Positions 15,170 to 24,488 of a DNA stretch of 33,374 nt are shown in pieces (the first letter of the stretch is position 1; each line of letters opens with the position of its first letter). Source of the stretch: Chlorobiota bacterium (GTDB lineage: Bacteria > Bacteroidota > Bacteroidia > Bacteroidales > F082); the NCBI GenBank assembly GCA_013151215.1, contig JAADIS010000106.1, forward strand, positions 1 to 33,374, in the 5' to 3' direction. The translations under genes were made by a program, and so were the position numbers. Below the pieces are notes generated by a model. That model had not been told where the DNA came from. It saw only the letters and a list, made by a program, of their open reading frames with translations, and did not search any database.

Positions 15170-16942
15170 TCAGATAATCAGTCGCACGCCACCAAGCTCT
15201 TCAATTCGGTATGGGAAATGATCGCCAGGCGAACCGATGAACATGAAGTTGATGGGGATATTCCATTTTTTGGAGAGCTGGCGAACCAGATCAGGGCTGA
15301 ACTTGCCTTTTATATGCTCAAACTCGATCATTATCTCAGGATACTCCTTGTTCAAAAAGTCAATGTCTTTTATTAAGTTCTCGATTATCGATTCCGCGTC
15401 TGTTTCCTTGCTGTTGATAACCGTAACTATCTTAAGTTTTTTAGTGCTTTCGTTTTTCATGATATACAGCAATACCCTGTTCAGGTTTTTAATATTATCG
15501 CCTCTTGTAAAAAACACGAACTCCTGTGAGCTTATTCTCTCGATAGTATGGTTTATCGATACATGGAGCTTTAAAAACAACTCCCTTATTGGATCGAATA
15601 CATTTCGGAGCAACCTTAACAACAATCGTAAAATTGTTAAGCGGTTAAGCATTATGATAATAAAAATGATTCCCGGAATAAAGTATTCAAGAAAGATCTT
15701 AAAGTTGGAAGGCATGTCGCTGCTTGTCGATTCCATGCTTATGTTTCCTATCAACGCAACCGTTACTGCCGCAAGGGCGATCAAAACAGATATCCAGCTG
15801 GCTTTATATTGTCGCGGCAGTTTGCTCCTTTTTACTTTCAAAAGTATATTTCCGATTGCGAACAGCCCCATCACCGACAGAAAGGATATTGTGTAAACCC
15901 CTGCTAAGACCTCGACTTTCCCCTTGGTTATCAGCAATACGGAAATACTGATGAGCAAGAACAAGATGATGATCCGATACGAGCTGTTGCGCTTGTTCCG
16001 TTTCAGGAAAAAGGGCGGCAGTATCCTGTCGAGGGTCATACGTTCGAGCAGTCCCGTTACACCGACGAAAGAGGTTAGGACAGCGCCCGAGAGGACAATG
16101 ATAGCGTCAACGGAAATAACCCAGGCCAACCAGTTGCCTCCGCTTATCCTGCCCATCTGCGAAAGCAAGGTCTCGGTATGAAGCTCTTTGATTTCAGGGA
16201 TGGCTATGATAGAAATGGCCAAAAAAGCCATCAGCGGGTTGATAATGCTGACTATGACCCACATATTCTTCAGTGTTTTCACAAAAACCCCCCTGCCTTG
16301 CTCCTCCACATAGTTTGCGGAGCTTTCAAAACCGGATATGCCCAGCATAGAGGCAGAAAACCCAAGGAAGATAGCTGTTGTAACACTTCCGCCCACGGGG
16401 ACTTTCCAGTTTTCATAAAAAGTGCTGAAGCCGTTGTCGAAAAGATAATAAAAAATAAAGCCTATCAAAAGCACCATCGAGACCAGGTGGAAAATAAAAA
16501 TCCCTATTGCCACTTTCGACGACTCCTTAATCCCGAGTATTGCCAATAAAGCAAATATCAGCAATAGTACCACTGTTGATAAAATAACCGGCTCGGAGCT
16601 CCATAGCCCATGCATATACCTCATGGCCTCGTTTGCCGATATGACCGATGTAGCCATATACGACAATATGGTAAGCGTTGCCGCAAAGGAAGCCATAAAC
16701 TTGCTCGTGGTATTGAGCAATGCGTTATATGCGCCGCCGTTCAAGGGCAATGCACATACTACTTCAGCATAAATTTTACGGAAGAGGAATAATACCAGGG
16801 CTACTATGAGCAAGGTAATCCAGGCATATTTACCTGCATAGATAATCGACAGGGCTGATACATAGAGAACCGAGGAGCTGATGTCGTTGCCGCAAATCGC
16901 CGTTGCCGCCAATTCGCCTAATTTCTTACCCGATTTTTTCAT
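15170..16942 (-). CDS. APC-superfamily amino-acid permease with soluble C-terminal domain
   Basis: 590 residues. The first 450 or so contain about 12 hydrophobic helices. The opening ICGNDISSSVLYVSALSIIY and the ALPLNGGAYNALLN segment match the APC (amino acid/polyamine/organocation) core, where the unwound helix-1 region binds the substrate. After the last membrane helix, residues about 475-590 form a soluble alpha/beta domain (SQEFVFFTRGDNIKNLNRVL, LKIVTVINSKETDAES, IPINFMFIGSPGDHFP) that resembles a universal-stress-like or regulatory Rossmann domain. The substrate is not deducible. A -7 match lies at 17056-17063, giving a long leader of about 105 bases. Confidence 0.88.
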   Translation of the reverse strand: MKKSGKKLGELAATAICGNDISSSVLYVSALSIIYAGKYAWITLLIVALVLFLFRKIYAEVVCALPLNGGAYNALLNTTSKFMASFAATLTILSYMATSVISANEAMRYMHGLWSSEPVILSTVVLLLIFALLAILGIKESSKVAIGIFIFHLVSMVLLIGFIFYYLFDNGFSTFYENWKVPVGGSVTTAIFLGFSASMLGISGFESSANYVEEQGRGVFVKTLKNMWVIVSIINPLMAFLAISIIAIPEIKELHTETLLSQMGRISGGNWLAWVISVDAIIVLSGAVLTSFVGVTGLLERMTLDRILPPFFLKRNKRNSSYRIIILFLLISISVLLITKGKVEVLAGVYTISFLSVMGLFAIGNILLKVKRSKLPRQYKASWISVLIALAAVTVALIGNISMESTSSDMPSNFKIFLEYFIPGIIFIIIMLNRLTILRLLLRLLRNVFDPIRELFLKLHVSINHTIERISSQEFVFFTRGDNIKNLNRVLLYIMKNESTKKLKIVTVINSKETDAESIIENLIKDIDFLNKEYPEIMIEFEHIKGKFSPDLVRQLSKKWNIPINFMFIGSPGDHFPYRIEELGGVRLII

Positions 16943-17055
16943 TCCATTGAATAATAAAACATTAAATGTTATGCTTTCAAATTAAACAAACAGCATAGGT
17001 AGCCAAAAGGGATAACCCAAAAAACAACATTAAATCCTGACTGCCAAAAAACGCA

Positions 17056-17063
17056 CAAAAGTA
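17056..17063 (-). promoter_or_regulatory. Candidate -7 element of the APC permease gene
   Basis: TACTTTTG on the minus strand matches TAnnTTTG. Transcription would begin near 17049, about 107 bases before the ATG at 16942. Confidence 0.35.
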
Positions 17064-17181
17064 CTATTATTTGATAAAACACGCGAAAGTTTATTTTAGT
17101 GAACAGGAGAAAACCAAAAGGAGGCAAGCCCAATAAATTATTCATGGTCAAAAAGGCTTTAAACCCAAGGTTCTTATGGTT

Positions 17182-17754
17182 TTATCCGTTTGCGTCGCGC
17201 TCCATTGCAATGCAAAGCCTGACGAAAAACTCCTTGCCGAATTTTCGTGTTATCGGCTGTTCAAGATACTTATAAAGTGGTTCGCCCGGGTTTTTGCCCT
17301 TTTGGAGGGCAGGCGCGCAGATACTCCAATTATTATAGTTCATAGCTGTAAAATCGCCAACTTTGCTTAGCCTTATCGGATATAAATGGCATGAAACAGG
17401 CTTTCTGTATTTTATTTTACCCTCTATCCATGCTCTTTCGATGGCACAAAGGCTGATGCCGTTTTCCTTATAAACAAAGGCACATTCCTTGCCATCAATG
17501 AGGGGTGTAACATATTCGGCGTCGGAATCGTAGTCGAAAACACCGACCAATTCGGCCACTAGCCTGCCCTTGGCGGTCATAAAGGGTTTTATATCGTCGA
17601 TATAATCCTCGATGATGGAAATTTCCTCCTCTTCCAGTGGCGCCCCGGCATCGCCCTGAACGCAACATTCCCCTTTGCAGGCCACTAAATTACAAGCAAA
17701 ATGAATTTCCTTCAGCTCGTCGGAAACCAGGACGTCATCAATCAACATCATCAA
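17182..17754 (-). CDS. DUF3109 cysteine-rich protein
   Basis: 190 residues, soluble, with no signal peptide. It matches DUF3109: the N-terminal cluster Cys21, Cys26, Cys30 and Cys31 (FACNLVACKGECCVQGDAGA), followed by PLEEEEISIIEDYIDDIKPF, then CAFVYKENGISLCAIERAW and RKPVSCHLYPIR with more conserved Cys/His. These residues look like metal or Fe-S ligands, as in the related YkgJ cysteine-cluster proteins; the biochemical function of the family is not established. Three consecutive ATGs open the frame, so the exact start is uncertain by two codons. It is divergent from the acyl-CoA synthetase gene and has its own -7 element at 17796-17803. Confidence 0.85.
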   Translation of the reverse strand: MMMLIDDVLVSDELKEIHFACNLVACKGECCVQGDAGAPLEEEEISIIEDYIDDIKPFMTAKGRLVAELVGVFDYDSDAEYVTPLIDGKECAFVYKENGISLCAIERAWIEGKIKYRKPVSCHLYPIRLSKVGDFTAMNYNNWSICAPALQKGKNPGEPLYKYLEQPITRKFGKEFFVRLCIAMERDANG

Positions 17755-17795
17755 TAATCATTTTTATATAAGTCGAAACAGAATTATCAAGGCGG

Positions 17796-17803
17796 CAAAA
17801 TTA
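17796..17803 (-). promoter_or_regulatory. -7 element of the DUF3109 gene
   Basis: TAATTTTG on the minus strand (TAnnTTTG); predicted leader about 36 bases. Confidence 0.4.
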
Positions 17804-17853
17804 AAAAATATTGATTTGTATTTCCCGAATTCCCTGCAAAGGAAATATTTAAC

Positions 17854-17861
17854 TACATTTG
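17854..17861 (+). promoter_or_regulatory. -7 element deciding the start of the acyl-CoA synthetase
   Basis: TACATTTG is an exact TAnnTTTG match. It gives a leader of about 18 bases before the ATG at 17885 and rules out the longer in-frame start at 17816, which would lie upstream of the promoter. Confidence 0.6.
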
Positions 17862-17884
17862 TTAAAATTATCAACACGAAGATC

Positions 17885-19669
17885 ATGACTGAAATTAGAA
17901 GGACGTTCGACGTTTTGTCGAACATGGAAGAAAACTACCCTGGCAAAGATGCCTTATCGGTAAAACGCAACGGCAAGTGGGAACATTTCAGCACTGCTGA
18001 ATATAGGGAATTTGTTGATAATTTCAGCCTGGGGCTTATAGCCAAAGGTTTTAAAAAAGGTGATAAAATTGCCACCGTGACCAATAACAGGCCGGAATGG
18101 AATTTCATCGATTTCGGAATGTCGCAAATAGGATGTGTTCATGTGGGCATTTACCCTACCATAAGCGAAGAAGAGTATAAGCACATACTCTCGCATTCCG
18201 AATCAAGGATTTTAATAGTCTCGGACCTGGGGCTTTATAACAAGCTCAGGCCTGTATTCGACAGTATAGGGACATTAGAGGAAATATATACCATCGACGA
18301 GGTAAAAGGTGCTGCCAGCTGGATGGAAATCTGCCGCCTGGGTGCTTCAAGGAAAAAAGGCTTAGGTGCCGAGCTAATAAAAATGCGCGATGATGTTGAC
18401 CCTCATGATTTGCTCACCCTCATTTATACCTCCGGCACTACGGGGCTTTCAAAGGGCGTGATGCTGACCCATAACAATGTTGTAAGCAATTTCAAGCTTG
18501 CGCATAAGGTTGTAACATACTTAAAAGCCGGCGACAGGGCCTTGAGCTTCCTCCCTCTTTCGCATGTCTTGGAAAGAGTGGGTAATTATTTATGGCAATC
18601 GCTGGGGCTTAAGGTTTATTATGCCGAAAGCATTGATACCATAGGCGACGACATGCGCGAAATAAAAGTTAATGTGTTTATTACCGTTCCCCGCGTTTTC
18701 GAGAAAGTTTACGATAAGATAATCAATAAAGGCCGTGAGCTCGGTACAGTTAAGAAAGCCCTGTTCTTTTGGGCCGTCAGGGTCGGCGACAAATATGATC
18801 CCGACCCATCGAAGAGGTCAGCCATGTACAACCTCAAGCTTAAGATAGCCAACAAACTGATATTCAGCAAGTGGCGTGAGGCCCTGGGTGGCAAGTTAAA
18901 GGGCGTTATTTCGGGGGGTGCAGCCTTGCAGGCTAGGCTTGCCCGTATTTTCTGGGCGGCAGGAATAATTGTACAGGAAGGTTATGGGCTTACGGAGACA
19001 TCACCATTGATATCGGCCAACATGCCGTCGTTCCCCGGCGTTAAATTCGGTAGCGTGGGGCTGGTGCCTGACGAGCTGGAGGTAAAGATAGCAGAGGACG
19101 GCGAAATTCTGGAAAAGGGCGAGAACCTGATGATAGGTTATTATAAGGATCCCGAAAAAACCGCAGAAGCAATTGATAAAGACGGCTGGTTCCACACCGG
19201 CGACATAGGAACGCTTGACGAAAACCGCATGCTTACCATCACCGACAGGAAAAAGGAAATATTCAAACTTTCGGGAGGAAAATACGTTGCACCTCAATTG
19301 ATAGAAAACAAGTTCAAGGAGTCGCAGTTTATTGAACAGATAATGATTGTCGGTGAGAACGAGAAGTTTACGGCAGCCCTCATAGTGCCTGATTTTGAGT
19401 TTTTGCATAAATGGTGTGCCTTGCACAATGTTGCCTTCCGCGAAAACAACGACCTGATCCTAAAAGCACGTATAATCGAGAGGTATCAGAAAGAGCTTGA
19501 CAAATACAACGAAGAACTGGGTCATGTCGAGAAAATAAAGGTTTTCAGGCTTGTTGCCGACGTTTGGGGGCCGGAGAACGGATTGCTTTCGCCGACACAA
19601 AAACTTAAACGCAAAAAAGTTAAGGCTTTATATACTTCGTTGTTGGATGATATTTATCAGAAGAATTAA
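17885..19669 (+). CDS. Long-chain fatty acid--CoA ligase (AMP-forming)
   Basis: 594 residues. ANL-superfamily enzyme that adenylates a fatty acid with ATP and then makes the acyl-CoA thioester. The AMP-binding P-loop TSGTTGLSKGVMLTHNN starts at residue 182. Further motifs are VPRVFEKVYDKI (typical of the FACS subfamily), the adenine motif QEGYGLTETSPLIS, the GWFHTGDIG motif with its conserved Asp, and DRKKEIFKLSGGKYVAPQ, which leads to the C-terminal lid. Length and motif set match bacterial FadD15-like long-chain synthetases. It provides acyl-CoA for beta-oxidation or lipid remodelling. The gene appears monocistronic with its own promoter. Confidence 0.94.
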   Translation: MTEIRRTFDVLSNMEENYPGKDALSVKRNGKWEHFSTAEYREFVDNFSLGLIAKGFKKGDKIATVTNNRPEWNFIDFGMSQIGCVHVGIYPTISEEEYKHILSHSESRILIVSDLGLYNKLRPVFDSIGTLEEIYTIDEVKGAASWMEICRLGASRKKGLGAELIKMRDDVDPHDLLTLIYTSGTTGLSKGVMLTHNNVVSNFKLAHKVVTYLKAGDRALSFLPLSHVLERVGNYLWQSLGLKVYYAESIDTIGDDMREIKVNVFITVPRVFEKVYDKIINKGRELGTVKKALFFWAVRVGDKYDPDPSKRSAMYNLKLKIANKLIFSKWREALGGKLKGVISGGAALQARLARIFWAAGIIVQEGYGLTETSPLISANMPSFPGVKFGSVGLVPDELEVKIAEDGEILEKGENLMIGYYKDPEKTAEAIDKDGWFHTGDIGTLDENRMLTITDRKKEIFKLSGGKYVAPQLIENKFKESQFIEQIMIVGENEKFTAALIVPDFEFLHKWCALHNVAFRENNDLILKARIIERYQKELDKYNEELGHVEKIKVFRLVADVWGPENGLLSPTQKLKRKKVKALYTSLLDDIYQKN

Positions 19670-19745
19670 GCGTGCGCCGCAATAACGCTCAGGGATGAGA
19701 AAGCCAATCCTTTAAGGGATAGCTCGGCCTGTAAGGGAAGGTTTT

Positions 19746-20384
19746 CTAAAGATGGTAATTCTTGGCATCGAAGTCGAAATCGACGAAATAATCAACACCT
19801 TCCTTGAGTTTTTTAACAACCTTTTGCTCTTTATGGATTATTTGCAACCTGAAATCGTCTATTTCTTCGTCATCAACAAAGTAGTTTTTGCTTTTCGCTT
19901 CCTCATACGAAAGTTCAATAAACACCTTATACTTCGACTCTTTGCACATTATTGAATACAAACCCTTGATTATCAGTACGTCAACGCCGTTAAAGTCGGT
20001 TGTCAGCTTATCTACGTAATTAGTAAAAAGGTCAACGTAGGGAATGGTTGCGACTTTATTGTTTTTAAAATCCTGTATTGTTTCATATATTTTCTCCCAG
20101 TCGTATTCATCGCTGCCAACAGCATCGATACCATGTTTCTTGCGCCATTCCCTTCTTTCGTTAGGCGGGATTTTATAATAATTGTCCAGTTCCATGATTT
20201 TAACTTTCAAGCCTTGCTCCTTGAGCAAGCGGCCAAGCAAATAACAAACCGTTGACTTGCCCGTTCCAACTTCTCCGGTAACGGTGACGATATACTTGGG
20301 GCTAATGTCATCCTTAATCCTGTCGTAGATCAAGTGTGCGGCGGCTTTGTGCTTTTCGCTTATCGTAATTATCTGATTTTGCAT
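19746..20384 (-). CDS. Uridine kinase-like P-loop NTPase
   Basis: 212 residues, cytosolic. A Walker A motif GEVGTGKST is at 37-45, followed by a helix and then LKVKIMELDNYYKIPPNERR, the substrate-side DxDxYY-like stretch of uridine kinase/phosphoribulokinase relatives. DYDWEKIYETIQDFKNNK corresponds to their D.P.a.d...l...l segment, and DVLIIKGLYSIM to the E(G)...l Walker B-like strand. The usual E-G pair reads K-G here, so the substrate may differ from uridine. It is convergent with the acyl-CoA synthetase. A real nucleoside or related kinase is likely; the exact substrate is unknown. Confidence 0.8.
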   Translation of the reverse strand: MQNQIITISEKHKAAAHLIYDRIKDDISPKYIVTVTGEVGTGKSTVCYLLGRLLKEQGLKVKIMELDNYYKIPPNERREWRKKHGIDAVGSDEYDWEKIYETIQDFKNNKVATIPYVDLFTNYVDKLTTDFNGVDVLIIKGLYSIMCKESKYKVFIELSYEEAKSKNYFVDDEEIDDFRLQIIHKEQKVVKKLKEGVDYFVDFDFDAKNYHL

Positions 20385-20510
20385 AATATAAATATTTTAA
20401 ACAACCATTAAGCTAATCGTGTCCTTTAATAAATTCTTTTGCAAGATTACGATTTTTTATAGGAGGGAAATGTAAAAATCGCAATAATAAAAAATAATTA
20501 TCGCTTGATG

Positions 20511-20584
20511 TCGGAGAGATGGGATTCGAACCCACGACCCCTACGTCCCGAACGTAGTGCGCTGCCTGACTGCGCCACTCTCCG
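20511..20584 (-). tRNA. tRNA-Pro (anticodon CGG)
   Basis: On the minus strand a complete cloverleaf can be drawn: acceptor CGGAGAG (20584-20578) with CTCTCCG (20518-20512), D arm around GCGCAGTCAGGCAGCGC, anticodon stem CTACG/CGTAG with loop TTCGGGA (anticodon CGG), and T arm GTGGGTTCGAATCCCAT. The discriminator is A at 20511. The 3' CCA is not encoded. It reads CCG codons. A TAnnTTTG match lies about 42 bases upstream. Confidence 0.97.
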
Positions 20585-20625
20585 TTGTTTTCAGTCCTTT
20601 TGTCATATAATTACGAAAAGGTTTG

Positions 20626-20633
20626 CAAAGGTA
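20626..20633 (-). promoter_or_regulatory. -7 element of the tRNA-Pro gene
   Basis: TACCTTTG on the minus strand (TAnnTTTG). Transcription would start around 20620, about 36 bases before the mature tRNA. Confidence 0.5.
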
Positions 20634-20775
20634 AAAAATTATCAGAAGTCATATTAAATAAATGGCTCAAATGACCAAATATTATTTTTGTTGCGTTTCA
20701 GGGCAGGGAAAGACGTCCCGGGGACATGGGTTTCCCTCGGGGTTTTGTCGCGGCCACGGCCATTTTGATACAAGC

Positions 20776-23061
20776 TTAATTCTTTTGCCCGCTCATATAA
20801 AACTCTAAGATGCCGCCCTTTGTTATTTCGCTGTGGAGGATATAGTTGCGTTTTAGCAACTTGCCGTTTAGCACGACCTTTTTAACATACACATTATGCT
20901 CCGATTGGTTAAGGGTTTTAATTTGAAAAACCTTTCCGTTTTCCAGATTTATATCAGCGGAAACCACCATGGGGCTTCCCAGGTCGTATTTTGCCGAGCC
21001 CGGGCTCACAGGATAAAAGCCCAGGGAAGAAAATATATACCATGCGCTCATTTGCCCTGCATCGTCGTTGCCGCATAAGCCATCAACCGTATTCGAGTAC
21101 ATCTGGCCCATGATCATGCGGACTCTCATTTGGGTCTTCCACTCATCGCCGCAATAATTGTAAAGATATGCGATATGATGTCCAGGCTCGTTTCCATGGA
21201 CATAGTTGCCCATGATGCCGTCGCGGGTAATGTCTTCGCTTTCAGCAATATGCTCATCCGACAATTCCATGGCGAACAGCGAATCCAAATGCCGGGAAAA
21301 CGCGTTCTTACCTCCCATCAACGCAATTAACCCCTCAGGGTCTTGTGGGACAAAAAGGCTGTAAGTCCATGCGTTTCCCTCAATATACCCTGCCTGATGT
21401 GTGTTTAAGGTATTGAAATCGCTTATCCATTCACCATTCGAGGATTTCGCCCTCATAAAGCCTGTATTGCTGTCGAACAACTTCTTGTAATTTTCGGCCC
21501 TAAGGGAAAATTCCCTGGCTATGCCCACCTCTCCCAAAGCCGTTGCCATTTGTTCGATGCACCAATCGTCGTAAGCATATTCCAGTGTTTTCGATACCGA
21601 CGAACTGCTTTTGTCCTCTGGGACAAACCCAAATTTTTTATAATCGGGAATGCCGTCGTAATAAGCATTATTTGCTGTTGTTACTGCCGCGTCCAGGTAT
21701 TTTGGGTCTTTTGCTATAACGCCCTTGACCATGGCATCGGCCAAAACCGAAACAGCGTGATACCCGATCATGCACCAGTTTTCGTTTGAGTAATGCGACC
21801 AAACCGGCAGCATTTTATGAACGCTCTGCTCATAATGTGCCATCATCGACTCGATCATATCCTTGTTCCGGCTTGTTTGAACAATGTTGAACAGCGGATG
21901 CAATGCCCTGAAGGTGTCCCAAAGCGAGAAAATGGTATAATTGGTAAATCCTTTTGCTTTATGTATGTTTTGGTCTAGGCCTTTGTACATACCATCGACA
22001 TCCATATAAACCACCGGGCTTAAAAAGCAATGGTAGAGCGCAGTATAAAAAGTTTCCTTTTGGGTTTCGTTCATGAAAACTCCCTGTATTTTCGAAAGTT
22101 CCTTGTTCCATTTTTGCTGCCCTGCCTGCTTAAGCTCATCAAAACCCCAGTTTGGCGCCTCTTCCAAAAGGTTTTCCACCGCCCCCGCCGTACTTGTTGA
22201 CGAGAGGGCGAATTTTATTTTTATGCTCTCCCCTTTTTCGGTTTTAAACCGGAAATAGGCCTTTATTTTCCTTCCGGCCATTTCAGGGAAGTTTTTTGTT
22301 TCGTCGAACTTTCTCCAAAAGCCCTTGTAAACGGAACTGTCGTATTTTTGATGGCCATATTCTAAAATGGGCTTGGAAAACGCCATGGCAAAATATACGG
22401 TTTTTGTCCTTGCCCATCCGGCTGTTTGCCGAAAACCAGTTACAAGAGTGTCGTTTTCAACCCTTACGAAGGTCCATATATTTTTACCGTCGTAATTATA
22501 AATGCCTGCCATGAGGTCGAGGATGATGTTTGCGGAATCGGTTTTAGGAAAGGTGTATTTGTGAAAACCAACCCTTGTTGTTGCCGTAAGTTCGGCCAGG
22601 ATGGAATAATCATCGAGGAAAACACTATAAAAAGCCGGTTTTGCAGTTTCGGACTCGTGATTATAGCGTGAGCGGTAGCCGCTTTCCGGATTTGATGCCG
22701 TCCCCATGTTGAATTTTATTTCACCCGTGGTGGGCATTATTAAAAAATCGCCTAAATCGCTATGCCCCGTTCCGCTGAAGTGCGTATGGCTAAAGCCGAT
22801 GATCGTGCTGTCGTCGTACTGATAACCGGAACAATACCTATAAGCCCCGGGATTATATTTGCCGTTTTTTTCATAAGGCTCGGCCTCGGTTTCGGGGCTT
22901 AGCTGAACCATCCCGAAAGGAACGCAAGCCCCCGGGAAAGTATGTCCCATGTTTTTAGTTCCCACCAAAGGGTTTACAAATTCAGTATAGTCAGCGGAAG
23001 TTTGCGAACGCAAAGCCATAACAACGAACAGAAACAACGCTAGGGATACGATTCTTTTCAT
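20776..23061 (-). CDS. GH92 family alpha-mannosidase
   Basis: 761 residues from the ATG at 23061; longer in-frame starts overlap the promoter. Signal peptide MKRIVSLALFLFVVMALRSQ. The N-terminal beta-sandwich carries FVNPLVGTKNMGHTFPGACV, PFGMVQLSPET and GFSHTHFSGTGHSDLGD; the (alpha/alpha)6 domain carries HGNEPGHHIAYLYNYCG with the likely catalytic acid Glu625 and GNDDAGQMSAWYIFSSLGFY with Asp666/Asp667, the base/calcium region of GH92. These enzymes are calcium-dependent exo-acting alpha-mannosidases, most often alpha-1,2, acting on N-glycan or yeast mannan. It is not flanked by SusCD or other glycosidases, so it is not in a visible polysaccharide utilisation locus. No lipobox, so a periplasmic location is likely. 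Confidence 0.95.
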   Translation of the reverse strand: MKRIVSLALFLFVVMALRSQTSADYTEFVNPLVGTKNMGHTFPGACVPFGMVQLSPETEAEPYEKNGKYNPGAYRYCSGYQYDDSTIIGFSHTHFSGTGHSDLGDFLIMPTTGEIKFNMGTASNPESGYRSRYNHESETAKPAFYSVFLDDYSILAELTATTRVGFHKYTFPKTDSANIILDLMAGIYNYDGKNIWTFVRVENDTLVTGFRQTAGWARTKTVYFAMAFSKPILEYGHQKYDSSVYKGFWRKFDETKNFPEMAGRKIKAYFRFKTEKGESIKIKFALSSTSTAGAVENLLEEAPNWGFDELKQAGQQKWNKELSKIQGVFMNETQKETFYTALYHCFLSPVVYMDVDGMYKGLDQNIHKAKGFTNYTIFSLWDTFRALHPLFNIVQTSRNKDMIESMMAHYEQSVHKMLPVWSHYSNENWCMIGYHAVSVLADAMVKGVIAKDPKYLDAAVTTANNAYYDGIPDYKKFGFVPEDKSSSSVSKTLEYAYDDWCIEQMATALGEVGIAREFSLRAENYKKLFDSNTGFMRAKSSNGEWISDFNTLNTHQAGYIEGNAWTYSLFVPQDPEGLIALMGGKNAFSRHLDSLFAMELSDEHIAESEDITRDGIMGNYVHGNEPGHHIAYLYNYCGDEWKTQMRVRMIMGQMYSNTVDGLCGNDDAGQMSAWYIFSSLGFYPVSPGSAKYDLGSPMVVSADINLENGKVFQIKTLNQSEHNVYVKKVVLNGKLLKRNYILHSEITKGGILEFYMSGQKN

Positions 23062-23080
23062 ATTATCCGATCTTTTGCTG

Positions 23081-23088
23081 CAAAGATA
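23081..23088 (-). promoter_or_regulatory. -7 element deciding the start of the GH92 gene
   Basis: TATCTTTG on the minus strand, an exact TAnnTTTG match, with a leader of about 14 bases to the ATG at 23061. This supports the signal-peptide start over the longer frame from 23136. Confidence 0.6.
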
Positions 23089-23112
23089 AAGGTTTGAGAC
23101 ATGAATCAGCAT

Positions 23113-23148
23113 AAAAAAAACCCCTGCCTGAAACAAGCAAAGGGGTTT
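23113..23148 (-). terminator. Intrinsic terminator of the TPR gene
   Basis: On the minus strand AAACCCCT pairs with AGGGGTTT and runs into eight T (complement of the A-run 23113-23120). It begins 24 bases after the stop codon of the upstream TPR gene and ends 25 bases before the GH92 promoter element. Confidence 0.85.
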
Positions 23149-23171
23149 GTGTATTATTTACCCTGGCGGTA

Positions 23172-24131
23172 TTATTTACATTTCAGCTCAGTTGTAATCT
23201 TATACTTTGCGGATTCTACATTATTTCCGCTGCTAACCTTTTTGAATGACGCACAGGCAGAGGCGGCGTCGCCAGATGCTTGTTGGGCCGAGCCCAGCTC
23301 GAAATAAATGTCCGATTTGTCGCCTTGCTGCATGCTTAAGGCTTTGTTGGCGGCCTCGATGGCTTTAGCATATTGTTTTGCTTTGTTATAAGCAACTGCA
23401 AGATAAAAATAAGTATCGGTTGTTCCGGCGGCATATTTCATCGAAGCGTTAAAATGCTCGGCGGCCTTTGCGCCATGTTCCTTCGACAGCTCAACCGAAC
23501 CTTCGTTGAACAATGTTGACGAGGCCAGTTTTTTCGCTTTTGCGCTATATTTTGCCGCCTTGGCGTTTCCGGCTGCCAGCTCGATGGTCTTATCGACATT
23601 TTCAAGCATCAGGTCTATTTCGTCTTTTTCTTTATAAGCCATTGCTTTGCCTAAAAATGTTTTATAGGATTTAGGGTTGTATTCGAGTCCTTTTTCAAAT
23701 TGGGCAAGGGCTTCGTCGGGCTTTTTCGATTTTAAGGCAACTTGTCCCTTGGTGGTATGTATCTTGCCTATATAGCTTAGGCTTTTTTTGTTTTTGCTAT
23801 TATCGCCGAGCTCGGCAGCCAGATCGGCGCTTTTTTGCATTTCGGCAATAGCATTGTCGAATTTTTTCTTTTTGTAGAGGGAAAGGGCGTTTTTATAATA
23901 GGCATTGTTCAATTGTTTTTGAACATTTGCCTTAAGGTCGTCGGCATCGGCGCCAACGCCATTGCAGATATCCAGTGCTTCTTCAAACGACCTGGCAGCA
24001 TCGGCATAAGCCTTGGCCGCATACTTCTCGTTCCCTTCGTTGTACTTGGTGCCGGCATCGTCGAGCGTTTGGGCAAACGTACTTGCACCAATAAATATCG
24101 CGGCCAGCAAAATCAAACTTTTCTTAAACAT
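23172..24131 (-). CDS. Exported TPR-repeat protein
   Basis: 319 residues. Signal peptide MFKKSLILLAAIFIGASTFA with cleavage before QTLDD. The rest is a TPR array of at least six units, for example YNEGNEKYAAKAYADAARSF, YYKNALSLYKKKKFDNAIAE, KGQVALKSKKPDEALAQFEK and YFYLAVAYNKAKQYAKAIEA, each with the A/G-8, Y-11 and A-20 pattern. Alanine and lysine rich. No other domain is visible. TPR proteins of this kind usually scaffold envelope complexes. It ends in its own terminator and has a -7-like element (one mismatch) at 24173-24180, so it is probably a single-gene unit. Confidence 0.85.
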   Translation of the reverse strand: MFKKSLILLAAIFIGASTFAQTLDDAGTKYNEGNEKYAAKAYADAARSFEEALDICNGVGADADDLKANVQKQLNNAYYKNALSLYKKKKFDNAIAEMQKSADLAAELGDNSKNKKSLSYIGKIHTTKGQVALKSKKPDEALAQFEKGLEYNPKSYKTFLGKAMAYKEKDEIDLMLENVDKTIELAAGNAKAAKYSAKAKKLASSTLFNEGSVELSKEHGAKAAEHFNASMKYAAGTTDTYFYLAVAYNKAKQYAKAIEAANKALSMQQGDKSDIYFELGSAQQASGDAASACASFKKVSSGNNVESAKYKITTELKCK

Positions 24132-24488
24132 TTCTAAAATTTATTTATTGTACTAATATTTGTTTCGGGCGGCGAAGATAAAAATTCTGTACAATTCAGG
24201 CAATTCAACTATGTTAAACATATTTAATTAACAGTATTTTAGCGAAGATCAAGCAGAATAATTCGGGTTTGTTTCCAGATCATCGCTGAAAATACCGGTT
24301 TCTTCCAAATTAATATTGAACCTGGAAACAATTCCTTAAAAGAATCTGTTCCGTTTTAAAAGCGAAGGGTTTTGCGAGCGGGCTCGTTCTAAATGCATTG
24401 CTTATATTTGCAGACCTTGTTCAATAATGACTTTTAATATGGTTTTTGATTCTGTTGTTTCCACGGAACAAATTGCAAGATTGAATTT
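24132..24488. other. Intergenic region with promoters and a long inverted repeat
   Basis: Divergent spacer between the TPR and thioredoxin-like genes. It holds the TPR -7-like element (24173-24180, minus), the thioredoxin-like -7 element (24403-24410, plus), and a perfect 10-base inverted repeat TTGTTTCCAG (24269-24278) / CTGGAAACAA (24322-24331) around a 43-base loop. No gene was found in it. Confidence 0.5.
24403..24410 (+). promoter_or_regulatory. -7 element of the thioredoxin-like gene
   Basis: TATATTTG matches TAnnTTTG; leader about 72 bases to the ATG at 24489. Confidence 0.4.

Noticed and set aside
17816-17884. Longer start of the acyl-CoA synthetase
   Set aside because: The added residues do not fit the family N-terminus and overlap the TACATTTG promoter element.
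20690-20775. GC-rich stretch after the GH92 gene as a terminator
   Set aside because: It contains GTCCCGGGGAC-like palindromic bits and a GGGAAA/TTTCCC pair but no T-run; termination cannot be claimed.
23062-23136. Longer start of the GH92 gene
   Set aside because: It would place the -7 promoter element inside the coding region and hide the signal peptide that begins at 23061.
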